Made by a program: the position numbers and the translations under genes. 64,000 nucleotides of DNA. Origin: an uncultured Candidatus Saccharibacteria bacterium (GTDB lineage Bacteria; Patescibacteriota; Saccharimonadia; Saccharimonadales; Saccharimonadaceae). This document shows positions 56,260 to 63,371 of this stretch, one piece after another (positions within the stretch are counted from its first letter, which is position 1; each line of letters begins with the position of its first letter). The stretch is from contig CAMZIL010000004.1 in the NCBI GenBank assembly GCA_947307225.1, positions 1-64,000 of the forward strand, given 5' to 3'. Under the pieces are notes generated by a model. The model was not told where the DNA came from, searched no databases, and saw nothing but the letters and a program-made list of their open reading frames with translations.

Positions 56260-57768
56260 CTATATTTCTTGGCGGAACTGAAGGGCTTCAGCGAGGTGGT
56301 TTTTGGCGATGTTTTCGGAGCCCTCTAGGTCGGCGATTGTGCGGGCGACTTTGAGGATTTTGAAGTAGGAGCGGGCGGATAGTGAGAGCTGCTTGGCGGC
56401 AGAGTCGAGAAAGGCACGCGTTCCGGCGTCGAGTGGGCAATACTTGACCGTCTCGGCGGAGCTGAGTGAAGAATTATATTTACCGCATCTGTTAAATTGC
56501 GTATTCGTGGCCTTTTGGACGAGCGACTTGGCAGTCTCGTGCTCGACAGTGCCAATTGTTGTATTTTTTACTAAAACAGAGGTATCGACGGGTGCGACCT
56601 TGATCTGAAGGTCGATTCTGTCGAGGAGCGGGCCAGAGAGCTTGCGGCGGTAATTCATAATTGTGCTCGGGGCGCAGGTGCAGATATGGTCATCGGACCC
56701 GAGGTAGCCGCAGGGGCAGGGATTCATGGTAGCGACGAGCATGAAATCGGCCGGGTAACTGATCTTGTGTCGGGCTAGACTGAGAGTTACGCGCCTGTTT
56801 TCTAATGGTTGACGTAGAGCCTCTAGGAGGTCGCGGCGGAATTCTGGCAGCTCATCAAGATAGAGGACGCCGAGATGTGCGAGAGCGATCTCTCCGGGTA
56901 GGCCGTCGGCGCCGCCGATGAGGGCAGTCCGAGAGGCGCTATGGTGGGGTGCACGGAAGGGGCGGTGCGTGCAGGGTTCGGCATTGTCTGTATGGAGCGA
57001 GGAGATTTGAGTGAGCTCGGCGATTTCTGCTCGGTTCGGTGGCGGGAGGAGATTTGGAATAGTGCTCGCAAGCAGGCTTTTGCCGGTACCTGGCGGGCCG
57101 GAAAGGATGATATTGTGGCGGCCGGCGACAGCAATTGTGAGGGCGCGCTTTGCCTGGGCCTGGCCAACGATTTGGTCGAATAATGGGGCATTCGTATCTT
57201 TTTCTGTATTTTTTACAACATGTTTGGGTAAGGTTGGAATGGGTTCTAGATCCATCGCAATGCGCCAAAACTGGTGGAGGCTATCGATGGGAATTATCTT
57301 TGCATTGGCTGGTGAGATCAGAGAAGCCTGATAGCTATTCGCGCTAGGGATAACTAGGCGCTTAAAGTGGTGGCGCTCTGCCTCCTTAATGATGTTTAAA
57401 ATGCCGCGAATAGGGCGTATTTTGCCGTCTAGGGCCAGTTCGCCGACAAAGAGCGTATCTGCCAGGGCTTGCCTTGGAAGTTGCTGAAAATGCGTCAGAA
57501 TCGCCACAGCGATGGCGAGGTCTAGATAACTACCGGTTTTCGGGAGTCCGGCTGGAGCGAGATTGACGGTAATCTTGCGTTCGGTGGGATAAGAGAAGCC
57601 GGCGTTACGGATGGCGGAGCGGATGCGCTCGCGGCTCTCCTCGATGGTTTTGTTACCCATACCGACGATATTTAGCATCGAAAGGCCACGAGTGCTATCG
57701 CACTCAATTGTAACAGGGGTGGCAGTAAACCCGAAGGGGATTGCGGAGAATGTCTTGGAGATAGTCAT
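56260..57768 (-). CDS. YifB/ComM-family AAA+ ATPase
   Basis: A 502-residue Mg-chelatase-like ATPase. ComM homologues are branch-migration helicases that help integrate DNA taken up by transformation. An N-terminal ChlI/Lon-like domain (MLNIVGMGNKTIEESRERIRSAI, VNLAPAGLPKTGSYLDLAIA) is followed by Walker A SGPPGTGKSLLA, FRAPHHSASRTALIGG, Walker B LYLDELPEF, a Cys cluster (NPCPCGYLG, CTC) and a C-terminal helical domain. It fits with the type IV pilus genes as part of competence. No clear ribosome site precedes the ATG. Confidence 0.92.
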   Translation of the reverse strand: MTISKTFSAIPFGFTATPVTIECDSTRGLSMLNIVGMGNKTIEESRERIRSAIRNAGFSYPTERKITVNLAPAGLPKTGSYLDLAIAVAILTHFQQLPRQALADTLFVGELALDGKIRPIRGILNIIKEAERHHFKRLVIPSANSYQASLISPANAKIIPIDSLHQFWRIAMDLEPIPTLPKHVVKNTEKDTNAPLFDQIVGQAQAKRALTIAVAGRHNIILSGPPGTGKSLLASTIPNLLPPPNRAEIAELTQISSLHTDNAEPCTHRPFRAPHHSASRTALIGGADGLPGEIALAHLGVLYLDELPEFRRDLLEALRQPLENRRVTLSLARHKISYPADFMLVATMNPCPCGYLGSDDHICTCAPSTIMNYRRKLSGPLLDRIDLQIKVAPVDTSVLVKNTTIGTVEHETAKSLVQKATNTQFNRCGKYNSSLSSAETVKYCPLDAGTRAFLDSAAKQLSLSARSYFKILKVARTIADLEGSENIAKNHLAEALQFRQEI

Positions 57769-57792
57769 GGGGTGAGTGTAGGTGTGCTCATC

Positions 57793-57821
57793 TTGAAAGT
57801 GAAGCTTAAGTATGATAAAAT
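57793..57821 (+). promoter_or_regulatory. promoter of tmRNA
   Basis: TTGAAA (57793..57798), 17-base spacer, TAAAAT (57816..57821). Confidence 0.7.
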
Positions 57822-57838
57822 CTCTGTTAGTCTAACCT

Positions 57839-58205
57839 GGGGCTGACAAAGTTTAGACGGTTTATTGACAATATGCAGGCGGGTCGAGTTGTACCGTAAG
57901 TACAGTAGTAAATGCAGAAAAATCTGCTAGTAAGCACGTGGCTTATATGCCAGCTTACGCCTAAGATCTAGATTATTCGGATCTTGTCGAGCTACTCGAG
58001 ATACCATAGGATAGCTTCGGTATCATACACTTGGTATTAAGGTTGACTTTGTGACGGTGGTCGACACGAAAATTTAGTCATGACGCTTCTTGGTTTTGTT
58101 TATTCCAGCCTTGGAGGAATGTCGAGATAAAAGAATAGACTACGCTCGTAGAATGCATATCTGGAAATTTATCGGACCCGGAGGCAGTATCCGGCAGCTC
58201 CACCA
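57839..58205 (+). ncRNA. ssrA: transfer-messenger RNA with altered T-loop
   Basis: Rescues stalled ribosomes together with SmpB. The tRNA-like ends pair (GGGGCTG with CAGCTCC, including the G3-U pair for alanine), CCA is encoded, and GACGG near the 5' end and GACTAC...GTAGAA near the 3' end match other tmRNAs. The tag frame is read from GCA at 57914 to TAA at 57962..57964, giving AEKSASKHVAYMPAYA, which ends in AYA instead of the common LAA. The T arm is CCGGA-GGCAGTA-TCCGG: its loop lacks the usual TTC. Length is 367 bases. Confidence 0.93.
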
Positions 58206-58225
58206 TGAGACTGATAGGTAAAAAT

Positions 58226-58246
58226 CGCCCGTTTGGGCGCTTTTTC
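58226..58246 (+). terminator. terminator after tmRNA
   Basis: CGCCC-GTTT-GGGCG then CTTTTT. Confidence 0.88.
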
Positions 58247-58330
58247 GTGTAAAAAAGAATACGACAGGGGTCAGCTGTCGTATTCTTGGCCATAAGTACA
58301 AACTCCACATTCCATAAAATTGAGAGCATA

Positions 58331-58369
58331 AAAAAGGATCGGTAACTGCGAGTAAAACCGATCCTTTTT
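58331..58369. terminator. perfect 13-bp terminator-type hairpin
   Basis: AAAAAGGATCGGT pairs with ACCGATCCTTTTT; A and T runs allow action on both strands. There is no gene directly on either side, so its role is unclear. Confidence 0.6.
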
Positions 58370-58783
58370 CTGTGTGGAGTGTGGAGTTATTTTGGAATCG
58401 ATTTTTGTTTTTGGCTTTTGTTCAAGAATTTTGCTCAAAAGCTACCTCTATAATAAAACGCCAAAATGCTAGTGTCAATAAAAAAAGTGTTGTGTTTTTT
58501 ACATCGCATTTTGCGCAATTGTGGAAAATAATTGCACGAAAAATGGGTGGTTAAAAATTGTAAAAATGAGCAAGTAATAAAAACAACAAAACGGCATTTT
58601 GAACACGAATCGCACGGCGGCTGAACAATGGCCGTTTTTGCGGCTGGACGAGCATGCTGGCTGGCTCATGAATAACTAAGTAGGACATGTTGTAAAAAAT
58701 ACAATATTTTGAATTTCGGGATTTTAATCTGTTAGGGTGGAATGCGTTGTAAAAAATACTACGATTTTTGAGCACTATAATTA

Positions 58784-58812
58784 TTGACTTTTTCGCTTAT
58801 GTTTGCTATAGT
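58784..58812 (+). promoter_or_regulatory. promoter of the 58.8-kb structured RNA
   Basis: TTGACT (58784..58789), 17-base spacer, TATAGT (58807..58812). Predicted transcript start near 58819. Confidence 0.7.
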
Positions 58813-58818
58813 GAAGGC

Positions 58819-59250
58819 ATGCTTGAATAAACACAAAAACAAGCAAAAACAAACATAAAAATGGAGTGCAGGAAATGACCTAGGGATGTGAATTTGGCGT
58901 AGTGATAGCTTATTTCTAGCCATAAATTACAAACTACTAGGAGTAAGCTAAATGCTCCGCCAAAGCTTAACGAGAGTTAAGGAGCGTAGAGCGCTATAAA
59001 GATCAAAACGATACTAGCACATTGATACCCAGAAACAGAGAATCGTAGAGACTTTATAAAGGACGATGCCTCTCTATACGAGAGGCGGTCAATTTAGCCA
59101 ACAGGCAGATATAAAGATTGTGGCTCTAAGTAATGTATATATTTGCCAGATAATCCCCTCTGCCTTTGGCTTTTAAGACATATCTTGTGGGGAGAAGAGC
59201 AGTTAATACAGATAGCGACCGATACCGCTCAGAATTAGTCGTGGTTTATG
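58819..59250 (+). ncRNA. candidate long structured RNA with possible pseudoknots
   Basis: About 430 bases without a usable reading frame, led by a good promoter. Helices: TGCTTG/CAAGCA (58820..58825 with 58840..58845) at the 5' end; TTTGGCG/CGCCAAA (58893 with 58958); TAGCTTA/TAAGCTA (58906 with 58944); CTTAAC-GAGA-GTTAAG (58966..58981); ATCGT/ACGAT (59042 with 59063); GCCTCTC-TATAC-GAGAGGC (59068..59086); GGCAGATATA/TATATTTGCC (59104 with 59138); AGCG/CGCT (59214 with 59226). GCTCC (58954) with GGAGC (58981), and TTAGCCA (59094) with TGGCTcTAA (59121), would cross these as pseudoknots. It matches no RNA class I know. The 3' end is not defined by a clear terminator. Confidence 0.6.
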
Positions 59251-59295
59251 CATAAGGGCAGGATGAGGCGCATGCGAATGTGCTATAATTCGCTT

Positions 59296-59664
59296 ATGAA
59301 TAAGTTGCTACTAATTGTAAGCGCTTTAGCTGCGATGATTCTCCTTACGATGATGTTTTTGACATCTCCGAGCACAGTAGGACCCGTAGGTGTTTTAGTA
59401 TTTTTTACAACATCCTACTTGTTCTTCCTAGGGCTTGCAGTTTTCAGCTGCAGGCTGTTTTTTATGTTTCGCGGCAAACTCAACAAGGCCTGGAAGTCGG
59501 CTAGCCTAGATAAGAAGAGCTTGCGCTACGGTCTCGTGATTGCGCTCGCCCCTGTTATTTTGATGTTGATTGGCTCGTTCGGCGGCATTTCGATCGCAGA
59601 GGTTGTTTTGACGGTGTTGATTGAAGTTTTACTTTGCTTCTTGACTTCTCGTAATGTGATATAA
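59296..59664 (+). CDS. small membrane protein, four helices
   Basis: A 122-residue protein with four predicted helices (about residues 2-22, 29-52, 76-96 and 99-117) and a basic inner loop (FRGKLNKAWKSASLDKKSLRYG). It is reminiscent of the small PilC/VirB2-like helpers found near secretion ATPases, but no family can be named. TATAAT (59284..59289) ends six bases before the ATG at 59296, so it is leaderless, and the longer reading from 59248 is rejected. It lies 8 bases before the next gene, itself leaderless, and two genes before the TraG-like ATPase. Confidence 0.72.
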   Translation: MNKLLLIVSALAAMILLTMMFLTSPSTVGPVGVLVFFTTSYLFFLGLAVFSCRLFFMFRGKLNKAWKSASLDKKSLRYGLVIALAPVILMLIGSFGGISIAEVVLTVLIEVLLCFLTSRNVI

Positions 59665-59672
59665 TAAAGCTT

Positions 59673-60161
59673 ATGGATAATAAGGGCGGTTTCGGAGGTA
59701 GTCCGACAGGGGTAGGCGAAAATTTAAACGCCCCAGAAAACGTCATGCCGATGGGCGAGACGCCGAATTTTGATGAAGTCTTGCAGAACCGTGAAGAAAT
59801 GCGCCCAATAGGGGAGCAGCCGATTGCTGTCGAGGCGCCAGGACAGATGGGCGAAGTAGGCGGTGAGATGATGTCCAGCGCGATGCCGATGGGTATGCCT
59901 CCGGGAATGCCACCAGTTGATACGACTGCGCTAGAAGAGCCAGAGACGCCGGCCCTAACAGAGCTGAAGGGCATCAATGTCCAGAGAGACGCAGAACATC
60001 TACCGAAGGATTATGTGGCAGCGATTACAAAAATCATCAATAGCGACAAACGTGACCCCTATAGATTAGTAGCCGACCTCGATGAGGCTAGGTGGGATTT
60101 ATTAAGGAAAGCCTACGGGCGTAATCTTGGCGATGGTCTAAACGGGAACGGCGGGAACTAA
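59673..60161 (+). CDS. Pro/Met/Gly-rich cytoplasmic protein, unknown role
   Basis: A 162-residue protein with a disordered, Gly/Pro/Met-rich first 105 residues (SSAMPMGMPPGMPPVD) and a folded helical end (HLPKDYVAAITKIINSDKRDPYRLVADLDEARWDLLRKAYG). TATAAT (59660..59665) ends seven bases before the ATG, so it is leaderless. Its stop codon overlaps the start of the TraG-like ATPase (TAATG), so the two are co-translated and probably work together. No known family was recognised. Confidence 0.75.
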   Translation: MDNKGGFGGSPTGVGENLNAPENVMPMGETPNFDEVLQNREEMRPIGEQPIAVEAPGQMGEVGGEMMSSAMPMGMPPGMPPVDTTALEEPETPALTELKGINVQRDAEHLPKDYVAAITKIINSDKRDPYRLVADLDEARWDLLRKAYGRNLGDGLNGNGGN

Positions 60162-63100
60162 TGGAAGCACTAATTAAGCCAATTTCGATCGTTATCATCT
60201 CCGCTATCGTTCTAGTGATAGCGTGGAAGATTTTTGCTGGTGCGAAGCGCGACAAGAAGAACTATGCGCGTGCCCTTAAGATGGTGCCAATGCTGATTCA
60301 TCTACCGCCGGCAACAGATGACGTCCAGGTTGGTAGCCGTGATGAGCGCGATGTGGTTGGCGAGCAGATCTCTGAGGCGCAGGTAATGTACAGCATTATT
60401 TCGTCCACCCTTACCAAGGGGCTAAAGACGCGTCTTTATGGTCAGAAACATATTAGCTTCGAGATTGTGGCGCATGATGGCTTTATTAAGTATTATGCGG
60501 TCGTGCCGGCAGTGCTAACAGAGACGGTAAAGCAGGCAATTACGGCGGCATATCCTACGGCTCGTCTCGAGGAGGTTCAGGATCCGAACTTCTTTAGCAA
60601 AGAGGGCAAGATTGAGGCGATTGCCGGTGGCGAGCTCCACCTTAAAGAGGATTATTGGTATCCGATCGCTAACTACGAAGATACGAAGCGCGATGCTAGC
60701 CTTGCGATGATTAACGCGCTTTCGACCGCGAAAAAAGGCGATGGTGTTGCCGTACAAATAATGTTCCGCCCGACGGATGGCGGTTGGGTAAAAAAATCGC
60801 TCGAGCGAGTACAAAATATAAAAGACGGGAAGAAGTCCAAGAAAGCTTCAAATTTGCTCGGCCGTGTAGTCTATAACGCTGGCAACTTAGTCGGCGATGT
60901 GGCGGAGGCACTTTGGAAACCGCCAGATGAGCATGATCCATACAAGGATAAAGATAAGATTTTGACGAATCTTCAGCAGGAAGAAATTCAGCGTATCGAG
61001 GACAAGACTAAATATCCTGGCTTTGAAACTTTGATCCGCGTAATCTCTAGCTCGCCGACAAAGGCACGCTCTGAAGCGGTGCTGGCTAGCGTCGTGTCTG
61101 TTTTCTCGCAGTTTGATTTAGCACAGTATAACGGTTTCCAATACGATTTCCAGAATAACTCCGAGGAGCTAACGCGTAACTATATTCTTAGATGGTTCCC
61201 GCAAGAGCAGAATTCGATGGTTCTAAACAGCGTAGAGCTCGCGAGCGTCTTCCACCTGCCGGCACAGAATGCTATTCCAACTAGCCAGGTTGAACGCCAG
61301 GCAGTGAAGCAAGTTGATGGCCCAGCGAAGCTTGCTGAGGACGGCATCATCTTGGGCGTGAACGAATTCCGTGGCGAAAAGAAGGTGATTCGCCTGCGCG
61401 AGAAGGACCGTCGCCGTCATACTTATGCAATCGGTGCTACGGGTTCTGGTAAATCCGTGTTGCTCGAAAACTTGGCCTATCAGGATATGTGCGATGGGCG
61501 CGGCTTTGCCTTTATTGATCCGCACGGCGATGCGGTAGAATGGCTCCTTAGCCGTGTGCCGCAAGAGCGCATGGATGATGTGATTCTGTTCGAGCCGGGT
61601 AATATGGACAACCCGGTCGGTATGAATATGTTCGAGTTTAACTCGGAGGACCAGAAGGACTTCATCGTTCAGGAAGGTATTAATATGCTTACTTCCTTGT
61701 ACGATCCGGGTAACCAGGGTATCTTTGGTCCGCGCGCACAGCACATGTTCCGCAATGCAGCGCTCCTTCTCATGAGTGACCCTGAGGGCGGTACATTTAT
61801 TGATATTCCGCGTTGTTTCATTGATCCAGAGTTCGTAAAGTCAAAATTGAAGTATGTAACAGATAAGACAGTCTATGATTACTGGACGAAAGAGTTCCCA
61901 GCTTCGCAGAAATCTAGTGACGCCGGTGAGGTGACGAGCTGGTTCGTCTCGAAGTGGGGTCCATTCCTCTCGAACAAGATGATGCGCAATATCCTGGGCC
62001 AGACCCAGTCCGGCTTTAATATTCGCCAGATCATGGACGAGGGCAAGATCCTTCTCGTTAACCTCTCGAAGGGTAAGACGGGCGAATTGAATGCAAAGCT
62101 CCTCGGTATGATCTTCGTGATGAAGTTCCAGGCTGCGGCAATGAGTCGCCAGGATACGCCAGAGGACGAGCGTCGAGACTTCTGTCTATTTGTGGATGAG
62201 TTCCAGAACTTCGCAACAGAGAGCTTTGAGTCGATCCTATCTGAGGCTCGTAAGTATCGCCTGAACTTGATTTTGGCAAACCAGTTCATGACGCAGCTAA
62301 CAGATAAGATTCGCGAGGCGCTCCTCGGTAACGTCGGTACGATTATGTCTGGTCGTATTGGCGTGACGGATGCAGAGTTGATGGAGAAGGCTTTCTCGCC
62401 GGTATTTAATGCAGAGGATCTCCACAAACAGCCGAACTTTAACTGGATTGCGACGGTGATGATGTTCGATATGCCGACTGCGCCGTTTACTTTGCGCTCT
62501 TTGCCTCCAATGGGTGAAGATAATGACGAGTTGATGGAGAGGATGCGTGCTTATGCGCTCTCGAAGTACGGTCGTCCGCGCGCCGAGGTTGAGGCAGAGA
62601 TTGATGCACGCTTGGCGGCAACTGATGAACCAGAACAGGCGGCTCCGGCGCCAGCAGCAGCGGCTGCGGCAGCAGGGGCAGCAGGGGCGGCAGGTGTAGC
62701 CGCAGCGCCGAAACCGGCAGCACCAAAGAAGAACTTCCTTGATTCATGGCTAGAGAAGAAGGCCAATCTTGAGCGCGCCGCAAAGGAAGAGGTGAAAGCG
62801 ACGATTGCAGAGAAAGCCGCGGCTCCAGCTCCAAAGGCGGCGCCGAAACCGGCAGCACCAAAGCCGGCAGCAGATAACGCGCCTGCTCCGAGAGTAGCTC
62901 AGGTAGCGGCAGCGACGGATATGCGTGCGAAGGTAGCGACGGCGCCAGAGAGGATGCCGGAGGCGGCCAAGAGCGAAGTGATGCGTGATCTCGAGAATGA
63001 TGGTGATGGCTCGAGCTGGGTGGCAACGGCGGTAAAGAACGCTGAACAGGCGGCTCCAACAGAGGTAGCCCATGTTACGGAGGAAGAGGATTGGTCTCAG

Positions 63101-63241
63101 GGCGTAAAGATTAAGCACGACAGAAAGGCGGCGCCGAAACCGGCGCCAGCTCCAGCACCGGCTCCGCAACCTCAACAGCCTCAGATGACGGCGCAAAAAC
63201 AAGACAATCCTGAAGACGGCGTAGTTTTGCGTTGGCGCTAA
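60161..63241 (+). CDS. TraG/VirD4/HerA-like secretion ATPase
   Basis: A 1026-residue membrane-anchored ATPase. An N-terminal helix (residues 5-25) is followed by a 370-residue domain specific to this group, then the RecA-like core: Walker A GATGSGKS near residue 425, FIDPHGDAVEW, Walker B CLFVDEFQNF near residue 673 and the arginine-finger region NLILANQFMTQL. This is the pattern of type IV coupling proteins and related ATPases common in Candidate Phyla Radiation genomes. The last 200 residues are Ala/Pro-rich and low in complexity. No other type IV secretion gene is in view. The start overlaps the previous stop. Confidence 0.85.
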   Translation: MEALIKPISIVIISAIVLVIAWKIFAGAKRDKKNYARALKMVPMLIHLPPATDDVQVGSRDERDVVGEQISEAQVMYSIISSTLTKGLKTRLYGQKHISFEIVAHDGFIKYYAVVPAVLTETVKQAITAAYPTARLEEVQDPNFFSKEGKIEAIAGGELHLKEDYWYPIANYEDTKRDASLAMINALSTAKKGDGVAVQIMFRPTDGGWVKKSLERVQNIKDGKKSKKASNLLGRVVYNAGNLVGDVAEALWKPPDEHDPYKDKDKILTNLQQEEIQRIEDKTKYPGFETLIRVISSSPTKARSEAVLASVVSVFSQFDLAQYNGFQYDFQNNSEELTRNYILRWFPQEQNSMVLNSVELASVFHLPAQNAIPTSQVERQAVKQVDGPAKLAEDGIILGVNEFRGEKKVIRLREKDRRRHTYAIGATGSGKSVLLENLAYQDMCDGRGFAFIDPHGDAVEWLLSRVPQERMDDVILFEPGNMDNPVGMNMFEFNSEDQKDFIVQEGINMLTSLYDPGNQGIFGPRAQHMFRNAALLLMSDPEGGTFIDIPRCFIDPEFVKSKLKYVTDKTVYDYWTKEFPASQKSSDAGEVTSWFVSKWGPFLSNKMMRNILGQTQSGFNIRQIMDEGKILLVNLSKGKTGELNAKLLGMIFVMKFQAAAMSRQDTPEDERRDFCLFVDEFQNFATESFESILSEARKYRLNLILANQFMTQLTDKIREALLGNVGTIMSGRIGVTDAELMEKAFSPVFNAEDLHKQPNFNWIATVMMFDMPTAPFTLRSLPPMGEDNDELMERMRAYALSKYGRPRAEVEAEIDARLAATDEPEQAAPAPAAAAAAAGAAGAAGVAAAPKPAAPKKNFLDSWLEKKANLERAAKEEVKATIAEKAAAPAPKAAPKPAAPKPAADNAPAPRVAQVAAATDMRAKVATAPERMPEAAKSEVMRDLENDGDGSSWVATAVKNAEQAAPTEVAHVTEEEDWSQGVKIKHDRKAAPKPAPAPAPAPQPQQPQMTAQKQDNPEDGVVLRWR

Positions 63242-63305
63242 AAACATATAAATATATGGTTTTGGAACGAGAGGGGCCTTAGAAGCGGTTTTAGAGGCCT
63301 TAGAC

Positions 63306-63335
63306 TTGATTTTTGGGGGTGAGCTGTGCTAAAAT
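63306..63335 (+). promoter_or_regulatory. promoter of gyrB
   Basis: TTGATT (63306..63311), 18-base spacer, TAAAAT (63330..63335). Leader of about 30 bases. Confidence 0.55.
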
Positions 63336-63371
63336 AATACTGTTATATAAAAAGTAGAGGTAAGTATAAAA

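Larger units (their letters stand above)
58206..58783. other. gene-free AT-rich region with hairpins and repeats
   Basis: No credible coding frame. It holds the tmRNA terminator, a perfect 13-bp hairpin AAGAATACGACAG/CTGTCGTATTCTT (58255..58287), a second perfect 13-bp hairpin AAAAAGGATCGGT/ACCGATCCTTTTT (58331..58369) framed by AACTCCAC (58301) and GTGGAGTT (58381), a box TGTGGAAAA (58520..58528) inside a GCAATT/AATTGC palindrome, and two copies of the motif GTATTTTTTACAAC (minus strand, 58686..58702 and 58745..58759). Confidence 0.6.

Noticed and set aside
58078-58329. An 83-codon minus-strand frame over the tmRNA 3' part
   Set aside because: It covers conserved tmRNA sequence and a terminator, has no ribosome site and no protein-like composition.
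63242-63300. A terminator after the TraG-like gene
   Set aside because: AAACATAT/ATATGGTTT is short and imperfect, and no clean hairpin with a T run could be drawn.
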